NCBI GenBank assembly: GCA_964007475.1
Contig: OZ023273.1
Location: forward strand, 75,978,024 to 76,042,023
Reading direction: 5' to 3'
DNA length: 64,000 bases
Source of the DNA: Hybos culiciformis
Taxonomy: Eukaryota > Arthropoda > Insecta > Diptera > Hybotidae
Each line of letters opens with the position of its first letter. Positions within the stretch are counted from its first letter, which is position 1. The position numbers and the translations under genes were made by a program. Under the pieces are notes generated by a model, which was not told where the DNA came from, searched no databases, and worked only from the letters and a program-made list of their open reading frames with translations. Positions 52,850 through 64,000 of the stretch are shown piece after piece.

Positions 52850-55450
52850 AAAATGTAGATCATTTAAAAAAATTGGCGTCGACTAGAAGATCACAATCAT
52901 CGTCACCTTCTAAAAAGAAAAAATCACGATTAGGTTATTATGGATTGGGAAAAATCTAAATCAAGTGAAGCTAATCAAGTTCCAGATATTGTTTTTAAGG
53001 ATTTCACAATAAAATCGGATTTAGTGAAAGGTGCTAATGAAATTGAAGAAATAGTTCGGCAAAAGCTTTATGAGAAAGCAAGAAACGTCCACAATTAATA
53101 ACTAGAGCAAAACTGGAAGAATCAATGAAAGCTCAAAGTTTAAATGAAACTGATTTTCCATCAGGAAAATGTCCTTACCAAAGGCGGTCTACATCCATTG
53201 CCAAATAATTTTTTTTTTTATAATGGCTATCCTCGTCTGTCTTTGGAGTATTTGTTGAATCATTTTTAGTAGTAGAAAATTCTGCAACTTTTGCCATTTG
53301 CGTGAAAAATGGTCCCCTCAGTCTTATGTTTTTAACAAAAAAAAAAAATACAAAATGCTGTAAAATAATCAATTTACGTTTTTACAGACCAGTGAACTAT
53401 TGTCGTATGCAAGGCAAGATACACATTATTTGATATACATTTATGAAAGAATTATCAATGAACTGCTAGAAAAAGGAAATCGTCAACTAAATTTAGTAAA
53501 AACTGTTTTCAAGAAGAGTTCTGAAATTTGTCAAAAACGCTACATTAAACCAACTATTTATCAAGATTCCTTTATGGATTTATACAGAAAATCAAAAAAA
53601 ATCTTTGACAATCGACAAATATATACGCTAAGCAACATTTTCGCTTGGCGTGATGCTACAGCTCGTCAAGAAGATGAAAGTTATGGATATGATGTTACAA
53701 ATAGCAGAAAGTTTACAAAGAGAAATGCAAGCAATTTTAGCTTGTTGTAATCCAATACCTCCACTAGTTGGACAAAATTTACATGCAATTGATCAAATTA
53801 TATTGAAGGCTAGAGAGCAGCCTTTAGTTAAGGTATTAAAAAATTAAAATCACTAGTTTACATTTTTTTTATCTTTAATTTCCCACCAAAATTAAACTCA
53901 TGATATAAAGCTTAACGTCTTATCTGTTTATTGCAATTAAGATATTATTTATCAACACATGAGATGAGATCCAAATTTTTTTCCTCTATAGTTCAAAGTT
54001 TCTAAAAATGTGATAGGTATATTATAAAATGTTAATTTTTTTTTTGTTTTATATTTAATAAAAAATGTCAACCCTTTTTTCTTTATTAAAATGATTTGAT
54101 TAATTAAATTATTTTTTAGCCAATAATTGTTGAACCAATTGCAAACAGAATTACAACCACATCTGTAAAAGATTTTAACAACAAATTAAATAGTCAACAA
54201 GATTTATCTCATGAACCAGAATTTCGAAATGATTTACCAACGTTGTACCAGCCGAGCACAAACATGGACTTAACAACAATTTCAGCAATTACACTAAAAG
54301 TTCCAAAGTTAACAGTTTTTTTTTAAATATTCACAGGCAAAAGTATGTTTAATGAAAAAAGTATACAAATTTCTCAATTAAAGTTACTTTATAAAAACCA
54401 AAATTAGCTGTCATTTACTTCGTTGTATAACTAAATAAGAAAATTCACGGAATTCACGGACAAACGTTTTTTTTAGAAAAGCTTAACTTTAATCCTATCT
54501 ATTGAAAATTAAATTTAATTCAGTTTCATCTTTCATTATCAAAGTTAATTTTCTTTTCTTATTAATTTAATTTTTTTATTTTAGAAGGAAAATAAATTGA
54601 TTCAAATTGGAAAAGTTCAAAAAATTCAAACGCTACAAGGTTGCCATACCGTTAATTGAAAAAGAAAAGCTTGAAGAAATTGAAAGGCAAAAAGCCGCTG
54701 ATTCGTCTAGAATCTTATGTCCAATTAAGGAAGAAAAAATTTTTGTAAGTAAACACGCAAAAAAATAAAAAAATTCATTAATAAGAAAGAAGTTCATTTC
54801 ACTAAGTATATCCAATTTTTATAACGAATATTTTCTTCTATAAAATATAGGCTGAGTCTAATTTTGATGTGAAAGAAGAAGAGGAGGATATTTATTCATT
54901 ACCTCTTAAAGAATCGTTGAAGCGGAAAAGAGATGCATAAGATCAATCACAAAAATCTGTTGTTACTAAAAAAACAACGCCCAATGAAGTGAACGAGGAC
55001 GAAAAACTCAAATTTAATCCAAATTCAAAGCAAAATTACCAGATAAAATGAATAATAATAAAAAATGTATGTTTGGCATTAACGTAAAAGGTGCTAATGA
55101 CGAACAAAAAAACAATATTTCGAAAAAAAACAATATGATCGAGATGTTAATAAAAAATTTAGAAATAAAAATAAATTATGGAATTTAGGACATATTTCTA
55201 AAGATTTTGCAACAACTTCAATTGATTATTCTAAAGTTGATTTTAGTAAATTTCAAGGCGGTGCACAAAATGCCAAAGGAAAGGAAATGCATTCAAAATT
55301 CAAATCAAAGGTACACTATACTATAATATTTATATAACAAAAAATTATATAAAATTGCTAAAATTTTTAATCTCATTTTTAGGGCAAAAACAATAAAAAG
55401 CACGACAAAAAATTCAACAAACTTCTTACTTTCAACAATTCAAAAAAAAA
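52850..55450 (+). pseudogene. EXOSC10: EXOSC10 (Rrp6) pseudogene with intron remnants
   Basis: The nuclear exosome 3'-5' exonuclease is recognisable from 53395: LSYARQDTHYLIYIYERI (Exo III plus following helix), then the HRDC region (RDICxK-like SEICQKRYIKP, LYRKSKK, FAWRDATARQEDESYGY; AILACCNPIPPLVGQNLHAI). About 17 bases missing near 53690 shift the frame between DESYGY and the next segment. Acceptors (TTTTTACAG at 53386; TTTTTTAG at 54119) and donors (after CTTTAGTTAAG at 53833; after ATTTTT near 54744) survive, so it is a DNA-level duplicate, not a retrocopy. A C-terminal piece (SKDFATTSIDYSKVDFSKFQ, about 55198-55260) follows. The main exonuclease domain before Exo III is absent and further stops occur. 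The upstream piece (52850-53160) is of less certain origin. Confidence 0.75.
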
Positions 55451-57054
55451 AAAGAAATAAAGTTAGTTATTTGATGCAGAATCTTTTATCACTTAATTTT
55501 ATAGCTATAGCTTGATGTTTTTGATATTTAGGAAATGAAGTTTCTAAACAAAGATTTTTATATTAAAAATATCGTAAACATGATGTTAATTCAGTAACAT
55601 TTCAAGAAATATAAATTTTACAATTTTTTTTGTTTGCTAAAATAATTTTTTTATTTAAAAATTTTTGTATGTAGTAAATAAAAAATCAATGAAATGAAAT
55701 AAATATACAATAAAACTTTCGAAAAATTATGTAAATCATATATAATCATGGATTCTTTGCATTCATTATGTTGTAATGTGAATTCAATGCTTAAATTTTA
55801 TTATAACACTTCATTGGGAGCTAATCCTGTGTATAGAGTATGTATTTTTTGCTCAATTCTGGTCCAATTCGTCGATTACTAGATTGTGTTGGGCTAACTG
55901 CTCTTCGAATTTTTTAATCAAATTTTTCTTTTGTGGTATCAGTTATACAAAAACTTGTGATTTAATATATTAAAAGTTGTTCTCAGTAAATTTGTGTGCA
56001 TTTCACATAATAATACTCCGCAAGAAATAATAATCCCAAATTTAAGTGAGGTGTTCAAAAGTTTGCATATAAACTATGCTTATATATTTAAGACAGCCTC
56101 TTGGTCTCATGTAAAAAATTTGTTAATAATTTTTTTAGAAAATCCCATAGAACTTTTTTCTTTCACTTTTTATAATTTTTCGGGAAAATTGTATTAGTTT
56201 ACGAGAAAGAGGATTCAGTTATTTATAATTAATTAAAAAAAGTTATATTTTTCGTTTTAAAAAATAATATATTCATATTCCTATTTTTATTTTTATTATA
56301 CAAAGTACAATATAATATCTCATTAACTTTTTAATTTGTTTTTGAACCGCTTTATGGGACACATATTTTAAAATCAAAGTATTTTTTTCCGTCTTAAGAG
56401 GATTAAGATGCTATACTTATAGTGCCAATATTATTATTATAATTATGAATTTTCAATATAAGTTATTGAAGGCGAAAAGTTAAATAAACTTATCTTCATC
56501 TGGTGTAAAAGCCAATTTTCTTCTTACAATGAAAATTTTAATGAATTGGAAAGTTTCCAAATTAAAAATGATGAAAAAAAAAAATGTATTTTCTATAATG
56601 CTAAAAGTGTCGCAATAAAAAACCATCCTCTGTAAATTAAAGGAATCTAAAAGAAAAAAGAAAAATATTAGACAAAATATAGGTAAGTAAAATATAAGAT
56701 AAAAAAGAATTATACTTACTTAATAATATTGGACGTCTCGGTCTCCACCACGATCTCGGTCTCCACCACGATTTGGGACTCCAGCACAAAATATGGAACA
56801 TATTTCTTTTTTAATTTAATTTTTTTACTCGGATATCATCAATTTTATTATATTATTTTCTTTAAGTTTTCATTTGAAGAAGGTAAGAAAGAAAATATAA
56901 GGAAAAATTTATAAAATAGAGCAAAGCTGCTTTCCACACCACCTTGAGGTACGGCTTAGGGTGCGTTTTTTTTAAACGTGGTATCCCCAGTAGGCCTAGT
57001 CCACGGAAATACCTTTCATCAAATAATTAACAAGATAATACCTATAGAATGATT
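55451..57054. other. Intergenic, no gene seen
   Basis: A/T-rich sequence with only short, unsupported frames. A small GT/CCACC-rich patch at 56730-56780 repeats CGGTCTCCACCACGAT and nearby variants. Confidence 0.5.
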
Positions 57055-57995
57055 TTAATGTTCTTTTAAAACAGAAGAACTCTCGTACGATTTGCATAAT
57101 TTACATAAACTGTAATTTCCAGAATTACTTTTTGATTTTTGATAATAGATTGGAAAACATTTGTAGCACGTAAATTTTTCGCATAAGCTACAATTTATAA
57201 TTTTTTTAGTACAATTATTTCCACAGTGCATACAAAAGGTTTTAATATTTTCGGATTGAGATAGTAATAATTTTACTGCTTTCTTGCGAAATAATTTTGG
57301 ATTTGCTTTTACTAGGTCAGGCTGATCAGGGTTTAGAATTATTTTTCAGCGAATTCACAAATAAGCGGACCGCAACTATAATCATCAGATTGTATGAAAT
57401 GAACCGGTGGATCAACCGGTTTTAATTCATTCAATACATGTTTTTCCTCGAAAAATTTATTAAATTTTTTAACATATTTTTTTATTGTTGTTATAGAGGT
57501 TCCCAGAGGGTCAACTACGTAAAATTCTCCCTTTTTAACATTTATCACAGCAAGCGACCAATGTAAATTACTTGGATTGATTTTTGAAAAGATTATTTCT
57601 TTTTCCTTCAAAAATAAATAATCGGAAGGATTGAAGTAGCTTAAATCTAGATCTTGAGTGATGCAACAAGAGAGATTGTGGTCAAGTTGGCCAAACAATT
57701 TTTTTTTTTTGTTTTTTTCTATATGGCATGCAATGATTATATCTATCGCCGTACTATCAAACCATTCAGAGTTCATAATTGTGAAGAAACTTTCTAATCT
57801 TAAAAACTTATTTACGTTGTTGTTTTTCAAAACTTCGTTGGTTCTATAAGCTCCTAAAATAATATTTTCAATAACTGGGGAACTATATTTGTTATAGTAT
57901 CTTTCACTTTTAATAACACCATTTTCGTATTTGGATAACTCGTTATTATTTATAGAAGTATCGGAGTAATACTCGTCGTCCTCCCACGCTTCCAT
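57055..57995 (-). pseudogene. Ulp1-like cysteine protease with Cys-rich tail, frameshifted
   Basis: C48 peptidase of the SUMO/ubiquitin-like protease type. H145-W146 (NLHWSLAVI), D162 (YVVDPLG), Q202 (FIQSDDYSCG) and C208 form the expected triad plus oxyanion glutamine. The protein starts at ATG 57995 and stops at 57339 after CEFAEK. The next frame over (from about 57340 to TAA 57055-57057) is open and encodes a tail with repeated CxxC pairs (FCMHCG, CSLCEKFTCYKC, CKLC), so a one-base change in an A run probably split one gene. It lies about 100 bp downstream of the transposase on the same strand and is likely part of the same transposon, as with Ulp1-carrying MULE elements elsewhere. It might modify host SUMO pathways or self-proteins; this is inference. 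Confidence 0.78.
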
Positions 57996-58099
57996 TTTAT
58001 CAACTAAATGTGGAAGTTTGATAGGTTTAATAAATCTTGGAGAAAACGATAAATAACTTTTTCTTTTGATTGAAGGAGTCTTATTAAATTAAATTCATC

Positions 58100-59764
58100 T
58101 TATTCATTTAAATTCATTGGATCATCTTTATCCAAAATGAGAGTTTCCATTTTCTTTGGCCGCTTTGGCGTCAAACCTAATGCAATCAGCTCTTCTCGTG
58201 TCTTCGCATAGTTGTGCTCAGAATAAATTTCGTATTCACAAAATTTTCTCTTTTTTTTCTTGTCGAATGATTGTTTTTTTTCTTTTTTTGTATAGGAAGC
58301 TTGGCTATTTTCTAATAATCTTTTTTGAGAACAATATTGCGTCTCTTCTCCTTTGTATTTAAGCCTAAACAAAACACCAAGAGAATGGGTAATGTGCTTT
58401 TGAATCACTCTAGAAGTTTTAGTTATTCTTTCGACTCCGAGCTTATGTTTGTAAATACTAAAGAGACTTTCAACTGGTGCGTTACTAGCTCTTTTGTTTT
58501 TCATCAAGCACGACCAGAAAGGGAAATAAGCAAAATATCTGTTTAAGCTATGAGTTAAAAATAAGTTATTTTTGTACTCATTGCTCGAAAAAGACAAGAT
58601 TCGATCTTCTTCATCTGCCATTTTTTTAACGGCATTTTCTTGGATTATTTTGAAATATTTATAAAAAGCACTTTTCTTATAAGTGGGGAAATTCCCAGAG
58701 CTCTCATTTTTATAACTTAATTTTTTCGCTTCAGACTCACTTATTATATCATTAATTTGTTGGAAAGAATTTTCATTTCATTTATTCTGAAGGATATCGT
58801 CAAAATATCTGGAACTAACTTTAAAAGATTCACTTTCTTTAGTTTCTGCAGATAAGATAACACAAAAATTTTCAAAGAAATTGGCGGCTTCTAATAAGGA
58901 GCGGATATTGAATGAGGCTCCTAGAATCGATTTGATAAAAATTTTTATTTTTGGATCCGTAAAAAATTTTGCAACATCGTTACAAATAATCTTCATAAAA
59001 TGGCAGCAACAAAACCGAATTAAAATAAAATCGGGTTGAATTTCTTGAACATTATTTTGAACGAAATCAAAGCATTTCTGAAGATATATTACCACACACT
59101 CAGGATGGTCACTCTGTGGATTTTCCATAAAATTCCACTCTCTTAAAAAGGCATTGACATTAGCAAAGCTAACATCAGTAACCACTTCATTAATTTTTTT
59201 GAAGGACTTAAGTTTTTGAAGGGTATTTCTAACGTCTCCTAAAAATGATCCTATGGCATTAGCGGTGTGATCACTGCTTATCATACTGAAAAGGGGTAAT
59301 ATTTCATGATTTTTTAATCTCATAACCCCCGCATAATACAAAATACGTTTTTCAGTTCCTTTGGGGGGTCGAACAATATTACCGGTAGCATCGAAATATA
59401 AAGTTTTTTCTGTACTATATTCAAATATTGTTTTCATAATGTCTTCTTGAAATATATATGCTGCGAATGGATCAATAACTTTCTTCAAGTAATCACAATG
59501 TTTTTTCTTTTCCAAAAGGTCCAAAAAGTCATCTTTAGCGAGATCAAATTCTGCTTTTCTTTCTTGATTCACTTTTCTAATTACATATTTACTTTTAATA
59601 CCCTGAAGATTACCTTTGTCAGCTATTGAGCTTGAAGCTCGATTAGTTTCTGCATCTAAATAATTGTAAGAATTTGAAGAACGGAGGTCATACTTCATTA
59701 GAAGCCTCTCAACTCCTCTGACATGCGAAGTGAGTTTTATAACCTTTTGTTGCGAGAAACTCAT
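58100..59764 (-). pseudogene. NOF/MULE-like transposase, one internal TGA
   Basis: One frame of about 554 codons from ATG 59764 to 58100, broken only by TGA at 58778-58780. The segments on either side are in the same frame. Probable DDE residues are D125 (LYFDATGNIV), D197 (EVVTDVSFANV) and E51 of the second segment (ASNAPVESLF). The motif LIRFCCCHFMK is typical of the insect/cnidarian family related to the Drosophila foldback NOF protein. The last part is lysine-rich. The stop is followed after about 100 bp by the Ulp1-like gene. The N-terminal domain seems to be in another frame (59767-60051). No terminal inverted repeats were identified by eye. Confidence 0.72.
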
Positions 59765-59766
59765 AT

Positions 59767-60051
59767 TTATTGCATGAGTAGGTTCTTTTGAAGATCTACT
59801 TTCTCGGAATGTTGCCTAGATAGAAACTTATAATTCTTACAATTATAATGGGCACAATAAGCATATATTTTAAGGCCAGTTTTGGTTTTGGTAATTCCTC
59901 TAAAGTATAAAATACAGACGTTGTTAAATTTTCTGAAATTTTTTTTCATTATAAATCTCATTTTCTGTTCGTAAGTAAAATCAATATCTTCATCTGCAAC
60001 AAACTCATATTCGAGGTCTGTGATAACAAATTCGCCTATTTTGTATTTCAA
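59767..60051 (-). pseudogene. N-terminal zinc-binding domain of the transposase, out of frame
   Basis: 94 codons ending three bases before the transposase ATG. Contains ILYFRGITKTKTGLKIYAYCAHYNCKNYKFLSRQH in pattern: a C-x3-H-x2-C...H arrangement like the FLYWCH/C2HC domains that precede transposase cores in this group. The frame differs from that of the transposase, so an indel near 59770 probably separated them; alternatively they are two proteins. Start ATG 60051. Confidence 0.5.
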
Positions 60052-60104
60052 ATTTTTATAGGAAAGTTTGGGTCTTTTAATAAGACCAACTTCAAATTTT
60101 ATAT

Positions 60105-60988
60105 TTATATTTGGTGTTTCACTTTGTTATAAATAATTTTCAAAGAAAGATATTTTTCTATTTTGGTTATTTTGGACTCCGGAACCTTAATAGTATCTAA
60201 GATACATTTATTCTTTCCATCTACTTCTTCAACATGCTTTTCGAATTCCTCGACTTTTTTCGAGAGGCTTTCAAGTACAGCCTCATTGTCTTCAGGAATA
60301 ATGTTTTTGGTACTTACCACAATTGATTTTTCCAATTCCTCAACTATTTCCGAGAAGCTTTCAAGTAAGCCCTATCGTCTTTAGGAGGAATGGTTTTAGT
60401 ATTTTTAACCACAGAGTCTAACTGATGTTTATCGAAGTCAGACTCAATGTGTTTTTCCAATTCCTCAACTGTTTCCGAGAAGCTTTCAGGTAAAGCCTCA
60501 TCGGCTTTAGGAGGAATGGTTTTAGTATTTTTAACCACAGAGTCTAACTGATGTTTATCGAAGTCAGACTCAAAGTGTTTTTCCAATTCCTCAACTGTTT
60601 CCGAGAAACTTTCAGGTAAAGCCTCATCGGCTTTAGCAGGAATGGTTTTAGTATTTTTAACCACAGAATCGAACTGATGTTTATCGAAGTCAGACTCAAT
60701 GTGTTTTTCCTCCTCCGAAAAGCTGTTTCCTACAGCCTCATCGTTTTTAGGAGGAACTGAAATTATAACTTTATTCTTAGCTTTTAAAAGACGACGGAAG
60801 ATGTTGTAAAATTTTAGCGAATTTTTCATTTTAAATAGTGTCGCGAGTCTTTCATATGACTCATTGTTTTTCCTCTCGAAATCATTATTCTTTAAATTTA
60901 AAAAAAGAACGGCCATCTCAAAATCATCAAGTGGAATTGTTTTTGGGTTGTTGTTATACTTATAAGTTATATCAAAATATTTTTCCAT
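60105..60988 (-). pseudogene. 42-residue-repeat protein upstream of the transposase, frameshifted
   Basis: ATG 60988 begins MEKYFDITYKYNNN. After about 80 residues come three near-identical 42-residue repeats (126-bp DNA period, for example 60451 and 60577) centred on SDFDKHQLDSVVKNTKT and FSETVEELEKH, acidic and probably helical/coiled-coil. The frame is lost near 60375 in the next repeat, and a degenerate fifth copy continues in another frame to 60105. It might be the N-terminal extension of the transposase or a separate transposon protein. Function unknown. Confidence 0.55.
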
Positions 60989-61800
60989 TTAAACACGCTG
61001 AAAATCAAGAAATTTATTTTAATGAAGTTAAGAAATGTATATATTTATGGTAAATTAAATTATTCATTTAAAATCTGCAAGTGGAAAAATTGTATTTGTT
61101 ACACAGTAAACTCCGAACGAACGTTTTACGATTTTTGAAGCTTTGTTATATTATAAAGCTTATATTATATTAATAATAAATTGCACAAAATTGTACTTCA
61201 ATATTTTCCGCGGAATTTAGTTAAATAATCAAACATTAAAATAAAGTATCGACAAACAAAGTTTTTGATCTAAATAAAATAATGCGACATAAAACATTTT
61301 CTTTTGGTACAAAATTTGGTGTTAACTTTTGTTATGCATTTGTTTTCAAAAATATATTTCTTGAACTTTGTATATAATTTATCAGTGATGCCATTTTCAA
61401 AGCAATTGCAATCGATAATTCAAGCTTTTCAGCTTTTTAACTGAAAAGTGTCAAAATCAAAAGTTTATTGAAATTAAAAAAAAACTTTAAAAAGTAGATT
61501 GTTAAAAAATAATTTTCAAAATTCAACTTGAAATTATACCTACTTAAGTACAAGTACTTAAGTAAAAATTAAAAACGCGATATATAAAAATAGTATAAAT
61601 AAAAATAGCATTATTGTTCAATACAATTTTTCCACCCGCTTAAAGTTATCCAGGGTAGTTATTTAAGGATTTAACGAAATAAATGAACTAACACTTGTAA
61701 TCGAAACTCGAGTGAAAATACTTTTTATTTGATTTGGACCATAATATTGTTTTCAATCTTTAAAAATTAATTTGATGAATTGGAAGTGAAAAAATAGTTT
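60989..61800. other. Intergenic, no gene seen
   Basis: A/T-rich, with no recognisable terminal inverted repeat to close the transposon at 57-61 kb. The element's outer limits stay undefined. Confidence 0.45.
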
Positions 61801-61806
61801 AATCGA

Positions 61807-61988
61807 AAATCACGAAGCAGTCATAGGAACTTCCGAAAGAAGTTAATACTTAAAAGCTTAAACTATGAAATAACAGTGGCTACAAATGATGGGCTGCTCA
61901 GTACAAAATGTAAATTAAAACATACATAGTTTAAAACTTTTAAGTATTCATTTTTTCCGGCAGTTCTTATGACTTCTTCGTGTTTTAT
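61807..61988. repeat. Long imperfect inverted repeat (hairpin)
   Basis: The left arm (about 61807-61867, AATCACGAAGCAGTCATAGG...) pairs with the right arm (about 61922-61988, ...CTTATGACTTCTTCGTGTT) over about 62 bp with roughly 85% complementarity. The loop is about 55 bases. It could be a MITE remnant, a small foldback or a precursor of small RNAs. No target duplication is obvious. Confidence 0.65.
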
Positions 61989-62194
61989 TTTGCATATTTT
62001 GAGCCGGGAAGACCATAACCGTAGCTTCCTTCCCAAAATTTTTAGTCAGGTACTCTTCATTTCACCGGAGCTACCCATTAGTTTGCTTTTTTGAAAATTA
62101 AATGTATGTATATATAGGTACTTATAAAATCAAGAAGTTTATAATATTGAAGTATCTATATGTGGCCGGAGCTACCTATTTTTAAAATAAAAAT

Positions 62195-62300
62195 ATAAAA
62201 TACAGCATAAAAAAAACATCCACCTCACCACAGGATTCGAACCAGTGTCTATCAATATTCTGTACTGAACGCTCAGCTTTGTCAGCTACAGAACACATTG
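62195..62300 (-). ncRNA. tRNA-like sequence, probable tRNA-derived SINE or pseudogene
   Basis: The minus strand contains a perfect pol III B-box (GGTTCGAATCC, about 62232-62242) in a T-arm-like hairpin. An A-box-like TAGCTGACAAAGCTGAGCG lies about 35 bases upstream, and T8 follows shortly after (a terminator). The cloverleaf is imperfect (one T-stem mismatch, no convincing acceptor stem). GGAGCTACC motifs flank it on both sides (62068 and 62167). Confidence 0.5.
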
Positions 62301-64000
62301 TCAAAATTGATGAAAAAAATGATTTTCTTAAAATGCAAAAATAACTCACGTTTTGTGTACATATTGAATTTTTCAAATTCGAGTTTCTATCGTATTTTGA
62401 GTATTCTTATAATTTTGAGAAAAAATCTGTCGTTTTTTAGACTCTCGAATTTGAAAATACATTTTTACCCTCTACCAAAAATAAAATAAAAAAATCACAA
62501 CGCGCATAAAGAAGTATTAACTTCAAAAATTATCAAATTCGGTACAAATGTCGCCTGTAGAGGTACATAAAGCTTAGTATGGAAAAAAATTAGTAGATTT
62601 ACAGGTTCTATGTAGATAAGAAGCGTGGATAACTTCACATCTCTTATATTCCCCGCATTATTTTTTAAATTTTTATTAAATATATTTTTTAAATAAAAAG
62701 ACAAACTTACCTTTATATAATATACTAAACTATAGTAGATATTTTTTCAAATAATTATTTCAAAAATTTCACTGGTTTTTCAGGTAGCTTTTAAAAATAA
62801 ACTTTTTTTTTTTTTCAAATAAATTTTGTAAATCAATTTTTCCAATATATTTTTCACTATCAATTTTTCACTATTAATTTTTACAATAAATTTTTCAAAT
62901 ATATTTTTTCAAATTAATTTTTAAATAAATTAAATAAATTTTTCAAATCAATTTTTCCAATAAACTTTTTCAATCAATTTTTCAAATCTATTTTAACTAT
63001 TCTCTGTTTTTTCAAATAAAATTTTACTGGTCTATAGTTTCTAAAAAAATTTCAAATCTAGTTAGCATAGAATTTGTGAGTTTTTTTTGCTTAACACAGC
63101 TTCTTTTGGAAGAATTGTATTGCAAACGTTAATGACGCGAAAGCCCATATAATCGTGTAATTAACATTAACACCGAGACTGTTCGCCTACATATATTTTC
63201 ATGTATTTAATATTCCTTGCGTCTTTTCCGTCGCGCCGAGCTTAAATTTATAAATTCTACTTTTTGTTTTATAATGGTTTGGCTAACTCGACGCGACGGA
63301 CGTACCACAGACGGGAGTAAATGTCGAAATGTTTAAATATAGTATAATAGATTAGAAATATGACAGAAAATTCAGACAAAAAAAGAAAACTGCTGAGAGG
63401 GAATGTGTGTACATTGGTATGTTGTTGATGTAGTTTTCCTATGTTATATCTAATTTTTTTATAACCAAAAAAAATTTTAATTCAAAGTTGGCTTTATATT
63501 AGTAGGTACTTGTCTGAAAGATATATCGTTTCCTGTCTATTATACTATATTTATGTCGAAATGTATGTAAATGATTGCCGCTTCCATACATTTTCATACA
63601 TTTTAGTATTTCACCGTCGCGCCCGTCGCGTCCGTTGTGTTCAGTATATCTCAGAGGTAATAGTTTTGTTTTATAACCGATATTATTTTTTTGTTTCTTT
63701 TGCTTAGTTCTTTTCTTTTCTTTTCTTCAGGACGTCGGGACGTCGTCAACTCGAAATAACGAAAAAAAATTATTTAAGTTAAAAAAATTTAATAACTGAT
63801 TATAACAATTTTTAATAAATTTAAAAAAAAAAATCAAGGATTATTAAAAAACACTGGTAAGTTAATTATTTTTTTGTTTTGGGTTGTTTGGGTAGGGGCT
63901 CTTAAAAAAATTACCGGTGTAGTTTTTTTTTTTTGTTGGCGTGGACCTTGCTGCTTCTACTTAATCGACATTATTTTGATTAGTATCCATTTTTTTCGGC
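62301..64000. other. Right end, no gene seen
   Basis: A/T-rich. 62800-63000 is a degenerate array of TTTTTCAAATAAATTT-type words. 63220-63310 and 63600-63650 contain CG-rich patches with related CGTCGCG words that may be an old dispersed repeat. No coding sequence is supported. Confidence 0.5.

Overview
The window is very A/T-rich eukaryotic DNA, almost certainly from an arthropod and most likely an insect. The evidence is short T-rich introns with GT/AG ends, an LTR retrotransposon with an env-like gene, a Polinton/Maverick, a NOF/MULE-type transposase, and a decayed copy of the nuclear exosome nuclease gene EXOSC10 (Rrp6). I cannot name the species. No intact single-copy host gene is visible; nearly all recognisable coding sequence belongs to mobile elements.

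Positions 649-47724 are one large retroelement array on the minus strand: LTR (C, 44381-47724) - internal region 2 - LTR (B, 28058-31045) - internal region 1 - LTR (A, 649-3967). The outer ends are flanked by a 4-bp duplication, ATAG (645-648 and 47725-47728), so the three-LTR, two-body array sits at one integration site. Each body carries, in its own 5' to 3' order, a tRNA-Lys-type primer binding site, a long leader, gag, protease-RT-RNase H, integrase, an env-like membrane protein and a small accessory ORF. It is a Ty3/gypsy (Metaviridae) element with unusually long LTRs of about 3.3 kb; I infer an affinity with the Osvaldo/Ulysses/Woot group. Gag and Pol are linked by a classic -1 slippery heptamer plus hairpin; RT-RNase H and integrase lie in different frames in both copies.

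The env-like gene of copy 1 is split by an 11.9-kb Polinton (6245-18133), with 569-bp nearly identical terminal inverted repeats and a 6-bp target duplication, GAGGTA. Copy 2 preserves the empty site. The Polinton encodes family-B DNA polymerase, chromodomain integrase, a packaging ATPase, penton-like and double-jelly-roll capsid proteins, an adenain-like protease and four small proteins of unclear function. Its polymerase is frameshifted and its major capsid gene has lost its 5' part, so this copy is probably not autonomous.

The retroelement leaders hold a six-unit, 59-bp-period array of palindromes and four compound stem-loops whose stems differ in sequence but stay paired. The LTRs hold a GC-rich hairpin cluster and, on the opposite strand to gag/pol, an exon-like CCHC zinc-knuckle ORF bounded by good splice signals. 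These RNA-level and antisense features are the most unusual part of the window.

Right of the array (47729-64000) lie non-coding A/T-rich DNA, a 263-bp duplication, a six-copy 157-bp satellite, an EXOSC10 pseudogene (about 52.9-55.45 kb), and a decayed DNA transposon on the minus strand (57.0-61.0 kb) with a Ulp1-type protease, a NOF/MULE-like transposase and a 42-residue-repeat protein. A long imperfect hairpin and a tRNA-like (SINE-like) sequence follow.
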